This document shows, piece after piece, positions 8,964 through 17,668 of a stretch of 64,000 bases of DNA; position 1 is the stretch's first letter; the number at the start of each line of letters is the position of its first letter. The stretch lies in the NCBI GenBank assembly GCA_022843045.1, contig JALHOJ010000002.1, forward strand, positions 1 to 64,000. Direction: 5' to 3'. The DNA comes from Phycisphaerales bacterium (GTDB lineage: Bacteria; Planctomycetota; Phycisphaerae; Phycisphaerales; UBA1924). The position numbers and the translations under genes were made by a program. The notes under the pieces are model-generated. The model was not told the DNA's origin. It worked only from the letters and a program-made list of their open reading frames with translations, and did not search any database.

Positions 8964-8992
8964 ACTATACGTGGACATAACCGGCGGGTCAA
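8964..8992 (-). promoter_or_regulatory. Sigma-70 promoter of the XRE-ImmA operon
   Basis: On the minus strand, TTGACC (8992-8987) is followed after exactly 17 bp by TATAGT (8969-8964). An imperfect palindrome with GTT...AAC ends overlaps the spacer and -10 and is a candidate operator for the XRE protein. Read directly from sequence; activity is inferred. Confidence 0.7.
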
Positions 8993-9212
8993 ACTGCTTC
9001 TTCAGCGGCGAGATTGGCGAAGAACCGAGAAAATGAACGTTTGCCCAAATGCTCCCAACTCTTTCACTCCAAGAACCCGCGGTAGTAGATCAAGCGCGAA
9101 ACTTGAGTTTCTCGATTATGCGGCCGGGATCGAACGCTAAACCGACGTGTCTCGATATGGGGCGCGATTTCGGGAGCGTGACGCGACCTCGCCTAGTCAC
9201 TCGGAGGGCTGT

Positions 9213-12200
9213 GTGAGAGTCGTCCCCAACACCGGAAATGATCGCGTTTTTGACGCTGTGCAGCGATGTGCACCTGGCGTTGCACAACTCGATTTCGCTT
9301 CAGCGCAGCTATCTGTGTTCGCCCTTAGCGAGCTCGTAGCTTTGATGAGCGAAATGCGGGCAATGAGAGCCATCATTCCAGCACAGTCGCAGCCCGCCGA
9401 GCTTCTGGGAGACGATGCCGACCGCAGCCGGCGGAACCGCTTCGAGACTCCGTTTCTGGCGAGGACGCTCGCGGACACGATCGAGAAGGTATCTGCTGTT
9501 AGGCAAGCTCCGAAAGGTGTTCCACAGGGCGCGTTGGTCGCGAGGCTTGGCAGCAATGAGCCCGCGCAGGCGATTCTCGGCGCGTTCTCTATCAGCAGTC
9601 CCGGCCTCGGTTTGTCGCCGGGAAACCCGCTCAGTCTGATCCAGGCGTCCGAAAGCCCTGCTGAAGCTGCGATGATCGCGCAATGGTTCGACCTGCAGTG
9701 GGCCTCGTTGGGGGCCGACGGTACCGCCAAGAGCGACCTCATTTCGCTGCTTCGTCGGATCTGCCAGCATCGGGATCCGCTGGGCGTCTATGCGGTAATG
9801 TTGCACCATCTGCTAGGCAGCCGGGGGGACGCGCTCGACGAAGACCGCGTCGTCAACGCCGCAACTGGTATTCGGAAGACCATCATCTGGAAGAAGCTCT
9901 ACAAGTTCCAGCGAGATGGTGTCGTCGGAGCGATCGACAAGCTGAACCGGTTCGGCGGCTGCATCATCGCCGACAGCGTTGGTCTTGGAAAGACATTTGA
10001 AGCTCTCGCAGTGATCAAGTACCACGAGCTGCGAAACGATCGTGTCCTGGTTTTGTGCCCAAAGCGCCTTCGCGACAACTGGACGCTCTATGCCACGAAC
10101 GATCGCCGAAACATCCTCGCAGCAGATCGCTTCAACTACGACGTGCTGAACCACACCGACCTTTCGCGCGATGGCGGCACGTCGGGCGACATCGATCTCG
10201 GGAACGTCAACTGGGGCAACTACGACCTCGTCGTCATCGACGAGTCGCACAACTTCCGCAACAAGAAGAGTCCTCGCCAGGGCGGAATGACGCGATATGA
10301 CCGCCTGATGAAGCAAATCATCAAGGAAGGTGTCCGAACCCGCGTTCTGATGCTCTCGGCAACGCCCGTGAACAACCGTCTCGCCGACTTGCGCAATCAG
10401 ATCGCCTTCGCGACTGAAGGCGACGATACGGCGCTCGCCGACCACGGCATCTCGAGCATCGACTCCACCACCCGCATGGCCCAGAAGCAGTTCAACCGCT
10501 GGCTCGAACTCGATGCAGTGGACCGCACGCCTGGCCGTTTGGTGGAAATGCTGGGCTTCGACTACTTCAAGCTGCTCGATTTGCTCACCATCGCTCGCTC
10601 GCGCAAGCACATCGAGAAGTACTACGGCACGAGTGAAACAGGTCGCTTTCCCGACCGGCGTAAGCCAATCAACGTCAAGGCCGACATTGACACCGCGGGC
10701 GAGTTTCGCTCCATCCGCGAACTCAACCAGGAGATACGTCGGCTAAACCTCTCGGCGTATGCGCCGCTGCGATACGTTCTTGCTCACAAGCAGGAAGCCT
10801 ACGACCGAAAGTACAGCACAGAGGTGTCGGGCGGCAAGGGATACTGGCGGCAGGTCGACCGCGAAGAGAGCTTGATACAACTGCTCCGCGTCAACGTGCT
10901 CAAGCGCCTGGAGAGTTCGGTGAACTCGTTTGCCCTGACCGTTCATCGACAGTTGCACGATGTCGAGGCGATGCTCGCTCGCATCGATGCCAAAGGTGAA
11001 GAGGTCGAAGAGGTCAGCATCGAGGACGTGGACATCGACGACTCCGCATTCGAGAGCTTGCTTGTTGGCCGGAAGGTCAAGGTTCTGCTGTCTGACGTTG
11101 ACTTGGTGCGATGGCGGCAGGATCTCATCGAGGACCGCAATCGCCTGTCCACCCTCGCGTCGGTAGCGAGGCTTGTATCGGCTGAGCGTGACGCCAAGCT
11201 TGTCAAGCTCAAGGAGTTCATCCTCGCAAAGTGCGGGGAGCCCTTCAATGCTGGCAACCGTAAGGTCCTGCTTTTCACGGCGTTCGCGGACACGGCGGAT
11301 TACCTCTACCAGCATCTCGCTCCCTGGGCGAAGCAGACACTGGGCGTCGACTCCGCCGTTGTCACCGGAACGGGTCGCAACCAGACCACTCTGCCATCAA
11401 TTCGCAAGGACTTCGTATCGATCCTCACAGCGTTCTCCCCGCGTTCAAAGGAGCGCCCCGAGGATCTCACCAACGAAGGCACGATCGACCTGCTCATCGG
11501 TACCGACTGCATTTCTGAAGGGCAAAACCTCCAGGATTGCGATTGTGTCATCAACTACGACATCCACTGGAACCCTGTCCGCATCATCCAGCGGTTTGGC
11601 CGAATTGATCGCCTGGGATCGTCCAACGCCCAAATCCAGTTGGTCAATTTCTGGCCCAACATGCAGCTGGAGGAGTACATCAACCTCGAGCAGCGGGTGA
11701 GCGGTCGAATGGTCTTGCTCGACGTCTCCGCGACAGGCGAGGAGAATCTGATCGAGGCAGATTCTGGTAACATGATGCGAGACTTGGAGTACCGCCGCGC
11801 CCAGCTATTGAAGCTCCAGGACGCCGTCATCGATCTTGAGGACCTCTCCACCGGGGTCAGCATTGCGGACCTAACTCTAACGGACTTCCGCATCGATCTC
11901 GCTGAGTACAGCCGAGAGCACCCCGACCGCCTCGAGACCGAGCCTCCTGGTACATTCGCGGTCACGACCTCGTCGGACGCCGATATTGAGCCTGGCATTA
12001 TCTTCTGTCTTCGCGCGGAAGGCGACGCCGCGAAAGCGACCCCCGAGCCCGGTTATCCACTCGCTCCGCACTACTTGGTTCACGTTGGCGACAATGGGAC
12101 CGTTCTCGTCCCCTACACGCGGGCTAAGCAGATTCTCGACCGCCTCAAGCGGCTGTGTATCGGCAAGTCGATCCCAGACGCCGAGGCAAGCAACCGCTTT

Positions 12201-12443
12201 GACCGCCAGACGCGAATGGGCAAAGACATGGACCACGCGCGGACACAATTCGCTAGCGCCGCAACGTCCATCATCGGCAAGAACGACGAACGAGCCATCG
12301 CCAGTCTGTTCACGCCCGGCGGTACCCACGTCCGCCGGGGCGAAGTCGCGGGTATCGATGATTTTGAAGTCTTGGCATTCCTGGTCGTGCTACCCGCGTC
12401 GCGCGATTCCGCTGCATCCCACGCTGTGGAGGCGAATGCGTGA
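9213..12443 (+). CDS. SNF2-like superfamily 2 helicase of the defence operon
   Basis: 1,076 aa from GTG 9213. An N-terminal stretch (residues about 8-45, RVFDAVQRCAPGVAQLDFAS) resembles the start of PLD-like domains found on such helicases, but no HKD motif is visible. Helicase motifs follow: Walker A SVGLGKT, DESH box in VVIDESHNFRNKK, LSATPVNNR, then C-terminal GTDCISEGQNLQ and IIQRFGRIDRLGS. A helical insertion lies between the two RecA lobes. GTG 9213 is preferred over GTG 9147 because CGGAGG lies at good spacing before it. The stop overlaps the next gene's start (GTGA). Probably an ATP-driven translocase that supports restriction. Confidence 0.88.
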   Translation: MRVVPNTGNDRVFDAVQRCAPGVAQLDFASAQLSVFALSELVALMSEMRAMRAIIPAQSQPAELLGDDADRSRRNRFETPFLARTLADTIEKVSAVRQAPKGVPQGALVARLGSNEPAQAILGAFSISSPGLGLSPGNPLSLIQASESPAEAAMIAQWFDLQWASLGADGTAKSDLISLLRRICQHRDPLGVYAVMLHHLLGSRGDALDEDRVVNAATGIRKTIIWKKLYKFQRDGVVGAIDKLNRFGGCIIADSVGLGKTFEALAVIKYHELRNDRVLVLCPKRLRDNWTLYATNDRRNILAADRFNYDVLNHTDLSRDGGTSGDIDLGNVNWGNYDLVVIDESHNFRNKKSPRQGGMTRYDRLMKQIIKEGVRTRVLMLSATPVNNRLADLRNQIAFATEGDDTALADHGISSIDSTTRMAQKQFNRWLELDAVDRTPGRLVEMLGFDYFKLLDLLTIARSRKHIEKYYGTSETGRFPDRRKPINVKADIDTAGEFRSIRELNQEIRRLNLSAYAPLRYVLAHKQEAYDRKYSTEVSGGKGYWRQVDREESLIQLLRVNVLKRLESSVNSFALTVHRQLHDVEAMLARIDAKGEEVEEVSIEDVDIDDSAFESLLVGRKVKVLLSDVDLVRWRQDLIEDRNRLSTLASVARLVSAERDAKLVKLKEFILAKCGEPFNAGNRKVLLFTAFADTADYLYQHLAPWAKQTLGVDSAVVTGTGRNQTTLPSIRKDFVSILTAFSPRSKERPEDLTNEGTIDLLIGTDCISEGQNLQDCDCVINYDIHWNPVRIIQRFGRIDRLGSSNAQIQLVNFWPNMQLEEYINLEQRVSGRMVLLDVSATGEENLIEADSGNMMRDLEYRRAQLLKLQDAVIDLEDLSTGVSIADLTLTDFRIDLAEYSREHPDRLETEPPGTFAVTTSSDADIEPGIIFCLRAEGDAAKATPEPGYPLAPHYLVHVGDNGTVLVPYTRAKQILDRLKRLCIGKSIPDAEASNRFDRQTRMGKDMDHARTQFASAATSIIGKNDERAIASLFTPGGTHVRRGEVAGIDDFEVLAFLVVLPASRDSAASHAVEANA

Positions 12444-13207
12444 CGGTAACCGGGACCCAACAGGTGATCGACGCTTTGGGGCTGCCAGCCGCGGCGCTCG
12501 TCGGACAGCGCGTCCCCAAGACCCTGCTGGTCGAGCACGGTGCGCCCACCGTCGCCGACAAGCGCCTTGTGGAGGCCGGCATCGAGGAGCTTCGGTGGGT
12601 TGCAAGCCTCAAACCCAACACGATCGGCGTCGCCGCCTTTGAGGATTCGGTCCGCCAGTGCGTGGAGCTCATCGTCCTCGCGCTGTCGCTCCGCCCTGAT
12701 GCCAAGCCCGCTCGCCTGCTCGAGCTTGTCCATCGAGCGGTCCCCTATCACGTCCTCCTGATCGTCAACCAATCCGTGAGCTCACCGGTCCTCAGCGGCG
12801 CTGACAAGCGATGGTCGCAGGGCGAATCCGGGAGAGTGGTGCTCGATGGAAACATCGTGACTACCCACCTGTCGGCCGCCACGCAGCCAGCCGTCGACGC
12901 GCTGCTCGGCACGCTCGCCGTGCCGCGCCGGCCCCACCCAAACCTCTACACGCTGTACCGCTCATGGCTCGACGCGCTGCTGGCGGCCGAAGCCGCCCTT
13001 ACGACCGGCGTGTTCACGGAATCCGGATCCACCGAACATTCCGCCGCGCGAGAAGCGGCACTCGCCGAGTGCGCTGATCTCGACAAACAAATCAAATCGC
13101 TCCGCACTGCCGCAGCCAAAGAGCGACAGATGGCCCGCCAGGTCGATCTCAACCTCCAACTCCGGCAACTGCAAGCACGATACGACGAGGCTCGTAAGCG
13201 GCTTTGA
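12440..13207 (+). CDS. DUF4391 protein
   Basis: 255 aa. It matches the DUF4391 pattern: an ELRWVASLKPNTIGV strand near residue 50, an ELIVLAL helix, a YHVLLIVNQ strand, and a long C-terminal coiled coil (AALAECADLDKQIKSLRTAA ... LRQLQARYDEARKRL). DUF4391 genes are known neighbours of SNF2-like helicases and type III-like Mod and Res genes. The biochemical role is not established; it may be an adaptor between helicase and methyltransferase. GTG at 12440 overlaps the helicase stop by 4 bp. The next gene starts 13 bp after its stop. Confidence 0.82.
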   Translation: MTVTGTQQVIDALGLPAAALVGQRVPKTLLVEHGAPTVADKRLVEAGIEELRWVASLKPNTIGVAAFEDSVRQCVELIVLALSLRPDAKPARLLELVHRAVPYHVLLIVNQSVSSPVLSGADKRWSQGESGRVVLDGNIVTTHLSAATQPAVDALLGTLAVPRRPHPNLYTLYRSWLDALLAAEAALTTGVFTESGSTEHSAAREAALAECADLDKQIKSLRTAAAKERQMARQVDLNLQLRQLQARYDEARKRL

Positions 13208-13220
13208 ACCAGGACTCTCC

Positions 13221-14900
13221 ATGAAGAACCAGAAACAGACAATCCGAAAGATCGTGGGGTTCCTGAACAACCCGGATGAAGAGGGCGGCTTCTGGCTTCC
13301 GAACATCCAACGCCCATTCGTGTGGAGCGAAGAGCAGATCTGCCGCCTCTTTGATTCGATCCTGCGTGAGTACCCGATCAGCACGCTGCTCATCTGGAAG
13401 ACGACCAGCGGAATTCGGCGGCGAAAGTTCATTGACAACTGGAAGGAATCCCTCCGCCTGAGCGATTACTACGTCCCGGAAGATTCCAGGAAAAAGTGCC
13501 TTGTGCTGGATGGGCAGCAGCGGCTGCAGAGCCTGTTCATCGGTCTCTGCGGCAGCTACGAGGGGCGGGAGCTCTACTTCGATATCCTCAGCGGCCAGCT
13601 CGCCGCGCCCGACGACGTCAAGTATCGCTTCAAGTTCATGCCCGCGGCCCCGGCTTTCCCGTGGGTCCGGTTCAAGGACTTGGTGTTCACGACTCAGCGA
13701 AAGAGCGACATCGCCCGCGACCTTCGCGATCGTCATGAAGTGAGTCATGCGGACTTGCAGAAACTGGAAGATCACCTCGACCTGGTCGATCGCACCCTCA
13801 AGATGGATGAGGCGATCACATACCAGGAGCTCGACAGCATCGACAACCCACAGCTGTACTCCGAGGACGATGTCGTAGAGGTGTTCATCCGCGCCAACTC
13901 TGGCGGCACGAAGCTCGGTAAGTCCGACTTGCTCTTCTCCCTGCTCAGCGCCACGTGGGAGGTCGCCGATGACCGCATGGAGGAGCTGCTCGGTTCGCTC
14001 AACACCCACGGCTTTGCCTTCGACCGCGACTTCGTCCTGAAGACGTGCTTGGTGTTGCTGGGGCAGGGCGCTCGTTACGAGGTCGAGAAGTTCCGCAAGC
14101 CCGGCGTGCGCGAGGACATCGAGCGCCGCTGGTACGAGATTGCGGGCGCGGTCCAGGATGTGCTCGACTTCGTGCGGAGCAAGACGTTCATCCAGTGTGA
14201 CAAGGCCCTGCCCAGCTACCAGGTGCTCATACCGCTGGTCTACGTCCGGTTCCACTACCACGACGAGTGGAAGCGTGCGGCCGGGCTCGATGAGTATTTG
14301 CTCCGCTGCTCCCTGGCCGCTTCATTCACGGGCCAGCCCGACACCGTCATCGACGGCCTCTGCCGGCGCTTCAAAGAGATCGGCAAGTTTGACCTCTCCG
14401 AGGCGTTCAAGGTCATCCGCACCGCCAATCGCCCGCTGGAGCTCACCGAGGAACGTCTCTGGCAGCTCGGCTATGGCTCGGATGCGATCCACCTGTTGTT
14501 CAACCTCTGGTACCGGGACTTCAACCACACGCCCGCGTACGAGAACAACCTGCCCCAGATCGACCACATCTTCCCGCAATCCGTCCTCGAAGCGATCCGC
14601 GATCCCAATCCCGACACCGGCAAGCGCAGCGTGATGCGCTACCGAAAGCCCGTCCGCGATCAGCTCGCCAACTGCATGTTGCTTACCCGAGAGGAGAACG
14701 GGGCCGGCGGCAAGGGCGACACCATGCCCGATGTCTGGTTCGCGGGCAAGAACGAGGCGTATCTTGACAGGCACATGATCCCCCGCGACAAGAATCTGTG
14801 GAAGCTGGATCGCTTCGATGACTTCATCGCCGCCCGCAAAGACCTGATCCGTGAGAAGTTCGCCCAGCTGCTGACCGCGCCCGGAGGCACCACCGCATGA
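13221..14900 (+). CDS. DUF262 + HNH single-chain GmrSD-like nuclease
   Basis: 559 aa. The N-terminal DUF262 (GmrS-like) domain has the usual signatures: IQRPFVWSEEQICRLFDSIL near residue 30 and LVLDGQQRLQSLF near residue 97. The C-terminus (about 450-500) carries an HNH/DUF1524-like site: QIDHIFPQS followed by LANCMLLTREEN and a lysine/glycine loop. GmrSD enzymes are NTP-dependent type IV nucleases that cut modified phage DNA. Here both parts are in one chain. The gene lies between the DUF4391 gene and mod, and its stop overlaps the mod start by ATGA, so it is produced with a modification enzyme rather than alone. Confidence 0.86.
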   Translation: MKNQKQTIRKIVGFLNNPDEEGGFWLPNIQRPFVWSEEQICRLFDSILREYPISTLLIWKTTSGIRRRKFIDNWKESLRLSDYYVPEDSRKKCLVLDGQQRLQSLFIGLCGSYEGRELYFDILSGQLAAPDDVKYRFKFMPAAPAFPWVRFKDLVFTTQRKSDIARDLRDRHEVSHADLQKLEDHLDLVDRTLKMDEAITYQELDSIDNPQLYSEDDVVEVFIRANSGGTKLGKSDLLFSLLSATWEVADDRMEELLGSLNTHGFAFDRDFVLKTCLVLLGQGARYEVEKFRKPGVREDIERRWYEIAGAVQDVLDFVRSKTFIQCDKALPSYQVLIPLVYVRFHYHDEWKRAAGLDEYLLRCSLAASFTGQPDTVIDGLCRRFKEIGKFDLSEAFKVIRTANRPLELTEERLWQLGYGSDAIHLLFNLWYRDFNHTPAYENNLPQIDHIFPQSVLEAIRDPNPDTGKRSVMRYRKPVRDQLANCMLLTREENGAGGKGDTMPDVWFAGKNEAYLDRHMIPRDKNLWKLDRFDDFIAARKDLIREKFAQLLTAPGGTTA

Positions 14901-16933
14901 GCACACCGACCATCCGCAAAATCACCGCCTCCGACCCGCTCGCCGCCTCCGCCGACGTTGTCGCGGAGAACATTGCCAAGCTCAAGGCCCTCTTCCCCGA
15001 GTTGGTGACCGAGGGGGAGAAGGGCGTTTCGGTGAATGTCGACGTGCTGAAACAGCTCGTCGGCGACGGGACGCTCACCGACGCAGAGGAGAAGTTCGGC
15101 CTCAACTGGCACGGCAAGCGGCAGGCCCGCCAGCTCGCGCTCACGCCCAGTACGGGGACGCTTCGCCCCTGCCCGGAAGAGAGTGTGGACTGGGATACCA
15201 CGCAGAACATCTTCATCGAGGGAGACAACCTGGAGGTGCTCAAACTGCTCCAAAAGTCGTACGCGGGTCAGGTGAAGCTCATCTACATCGATCCACCGTA
15301 CAACACGGGCAAGGACTTCGTGTACCCCGACGACTTTTCAGATGGCATCGGGAACTACCTCGCCCGGACAGGCCAGGTGGACAGCGAGGGACTGAAGAAG
15401 TCCAGCAACACGGAATCGTCGGGCCGGTTCCATACGTCATGGCTCAGCATGATCTTGCCACGAGTCCGGCTGGCTAGGTCATTGCTGAAGCCGGACGGTG
15501 CGATCTTTGTTTCCTGCGATGAAGCTGAACATCCGCGTCTCCGTTCGCTCATGGACGATGTATTCGGAGAAGAGAACTTCGTTGCCGACTTTGTCTGGGC
15601 AGCAGGTCGCAAGAACGATTCTCGACTGGTGTCGATATCACACGAGTACATCGTCTGCTATGCGCGGGACAGCGGCTATCTGAAGGCGGCAGAAATCGAG
15701 TGGCGTCAGCGAAAGAAGGGCCTCGAAGACATTTACTCACAGTACGACCGACTCAAGCGCCAGCACGGCAATGATTATGCTGCGATGACAGCTGCTCTGA
15801 AGGCGTGGTTCAAGGATTTGCCCGACAGCCACCCCGCGAGAGCACACAAGCACTACTCCCATGTCGATCACCGCGGCATCTACTTTCCGGACAACATCTC
15901 GTGGCCCGGCGGTGGAGGTCCTAAGTACGAGGTCTTGCATCCCCGCACTCGGCGTCCTGTAGCCGTGCCGTCCAGAGGATGGATGACGAGCGACCCGAAG
16001 AAGATGCAGGCGTGGATCGCTGACGAACGAGTGCACTTCGGCGAGGACGAATCGGCCGTGCCGTGTATCAAGTCATACCTGAAAGACCGAGAATACCAGG
16101 CCCCGTATAGCGTGTTCTACCAAGACGGCCGAGCGGCAACGAAACGGCTGCGGGAGTTGATGGGCACGGATTGCTTCGATTTCCCGAAGGACGAGCTCGT
16201 TCTGCAAGAGCTTGTGGGCATGATGACGGGCGAAGGCGACATCGTCATGGACTTCTTCGCAGGGTCCGGCACCACAGGTCACTCTGTAATGCTGCAGAAT
16301 CGTGAGGATGGTAAGCAACGTCGGTTCATTCTCGTTCAACTTCCCGAACCGCTCGACCCCGAGCATGCCGAGCAGGCTGAGGCGGCGGCATTCTGTGACA
16401 AACTCAGAAAACCCCGGAACATCGCCACGCTCACCAAAGAACGACTTAGACGGGCGGGCCGGGCTGTTGTCGATGGCCGTCTTGGTGCGGTAGACGTGGG
16501 GTATCGAACCTTCCGTCTCGATTACTCGTGCCTCCGGTTGTGGAACTCCGCGAAGTCGGTGACAACCGATCGGCTGGAGGCCTCTGTTGAACACATTGAG
16601 CCGGGACGGACATCAAGCGACCTTCTCAACGAGCTGTTGCTCAAGCGAGGCCTCGATCTCTGCGTACCTATCGAGACCAAGACAATTGCTGGCAAAGTGG
16701 TCCACTCGGTCGGTGCGGGATCGCTCATCGCGTGCCTCGATGCAGCGATTGCGAGAGAGAATGGAGAGGCCCTTGCACTGGGAATTGCCAAATGGCACAC
16801 GGAGCTGAACCCCGCCGGCGAGACCGCCGTCGTCTTCCGCGATGACGCGTTCGCTGACGATGTGGTGAAGACCAACGTCGTGGCGATTCTGGTGCAGCGT
16901 GGTTTTGACGAAGGCCGTATTCGCAGCCTGTAG
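14897..16933 (+). CDS. Type III-like DNA methyltransferase (Mod, beta class)
   Basis: 678 aa. Catalytic motif IV DPPYN is at residues 132-136 in KLIYIDPPYNTGKDF, and the SAM-binding FAGSGTTGHS comes later, near residue 455. That order marks a beta-class N6-adenine or N4-cytosine methyltransferase of the type III Mod family. The segment between them would be the target-recognition region. The C-terminal 180 residues are less conserved and probably contact Res. ATGA overlap with the DUF262 gene shows translational coupling. It presumably methylates one strand of an asymmetric site, protecting host DNA against the Res subunit encoded downstream. Symbol left blank as the specificity is unknown. 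Confidence 0.9.
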   Translation: MSTPTIRKITASDPLAASADVVAENIAKLKALFPELVTEGEKGVSVNVDVLKQLVGDGTLTDAEEKFGLNWHGKRQARQLALTPSTGTLRPCPEESVDWDTTQNIFIEGDNLEVLKLLQKSYAGQVKLIYIDPPYNTGKDFVYPDDFSDGIGNYLARTGQVDSEGLKKSSNTESSGRFHTSWLSMILPRVRLARSLLKPDGAIFVSCDEAEHPRLRSLMDDVFGEENFVADFVWAAGRKNDSRLVSISHEYIVCYARDSGYLKAAEIEWRQRKKGLEDIYSQYDRLKRQHGNDYAAMTAALKAWFKDLPDSHPARAHKHYSHVDHRGIYFPDNISWPGGGGPKYEVLHPRTRRPVAVPSRGWMTSDPKKMQAWIADERVHFGEDESAVPCIKSYLKDREYQAPYSVFYQDGRAATKRLRELMGTDCFDFPKDELVLQELVGMMTGEGDIVMDFFAGSGTTGHSVMLQNREDGKQRRFILVQLPEPLDPEHAEQAEAAAFCDKLRKPRNIATLTKERLRRAGRAVVDGRLGAVDVGYRTFRLDYSCLRLWNSAKSVTTDRLEASVEHIEPGRTSSDLLNELLLKRGLDLCVPIETKTIAGKVVHSVGAGSLIACLDAAIARENGEALALGIAKWHTELNPAGETAVVFRDDAFADDVVKTNVVAILVQRGFDEGRIRSL

Positions 16934-16986
16934 TGCCCTTACAAACCAAATCATCGAAGTACCGCAGTCGCCGTCCGGAGTTCATT

Positions 16987-17622
16987 ATGAGCCGCATCAC
17001 CATAAATCTCGAATACGTGCTGTGCTTGAATCAGCAGGGCCACTTTAACTACGCCATTCGAAGTCACCGTCGAGAGGGTGGCAGTCCCCGTTGGGTGATC
17101 GACACGAGCGGCGCTGCGGTCGTGTGGCGGCTCGAGAAGCTCACTGATGGGGTTCCGGAGGTTCCTGGTGGCGGCAGAGACCGTGTGGATCGAGTTGATT
17201 TCTACATCCTGCAACGCGACCTAAAGCCGCTGATCTCTACGTTCCCCCCCGCAGCAGCGCCTGCAGATAAGACCTTTAAGTTGCCCGTTACTGATTCGCG
17301 TGGTACTGAACGCCACGCCGGAAAGACCGTGCGCCCACTCGTCCAGATAGCCCGCTACTCGGGGATCACATCGTGCCATTGGGAGAACCATCGAACACCT
17401 CCCTTCTTTGCGGCTGTGACGACGAGTGCCGAGTTGCACGTTGATATCGAGCTCACACCTGAGAAGGAGTATGGGGCCGAACTGCCTGAGCTTCACTTCG
17501 GCATCTCCGGTCAGTATGTAGTGACCGGTATCGCTGGCGGCGGGGCCAGCTTCGTGGAGATCCGGATGCCTCATGAGCTCTACGCTCAGATTGTCGCGGA
17601 CCTTCGATGGAACCTTCGGTAG
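16987..17622 (+). CDS. Unrecognised 211-aa protein between mod and res
   Basis: 211 aa from ATG 16987, which has CCGGAG at good spacing; an in-frame GTG at 16933 overlaps the mod stop but has no ribosome site. No family recognised. It is beta-rich: ITINLEYVLCLNQQGHFNYA at the start, a VDFYILQRDL segment near residue 75, and ELHVDIELT, HFGISGQYVVTGI and SFVEIRMP strands near the end. There is no signal peptide, membrane segment or obvious catalytic motif. Location between methyltransferase and nuclease genes on the same strand implies a function in the same system, for instance specificity, inhibition or sensing; this is inference only. Confidence 0.7.
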   Translation: MSRITINLEYVLCLNQQGHFNYAIRSHRREGGSPRWVIDTSGAAVVWRLEKLTDGVPEVPGGGRDRVDRVDFYILQRDLKPLISTFPPAAAPADKTFKLPVTDSRGTERHAGKTVRPLVQIARYSGITSCHWENHRTPPFFAAVTTSAELHVDIELTPEKEYGAELPELHFGISGQYVVTGIAGGGASFVEIRMPHELYAQIVADLRWNLR

Positions 17623-17668
17623 TCAGAGGCATAGTGCACACCACATCGCCATCGGAGACTGAATCGCC

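Noticed and set aside
8934-8978. Upstream ATG for the XRE regulator
   Set aside because: The codon lies between the -35 and -10 elements, so it would not be transcribed from the evident promoter.
9147-9212. Upstream GTG for the defence-operon helicase
   Set aside because: No ribosome site; GTG 9213 has CGGAGG at proper spacing and begins the family-like part.
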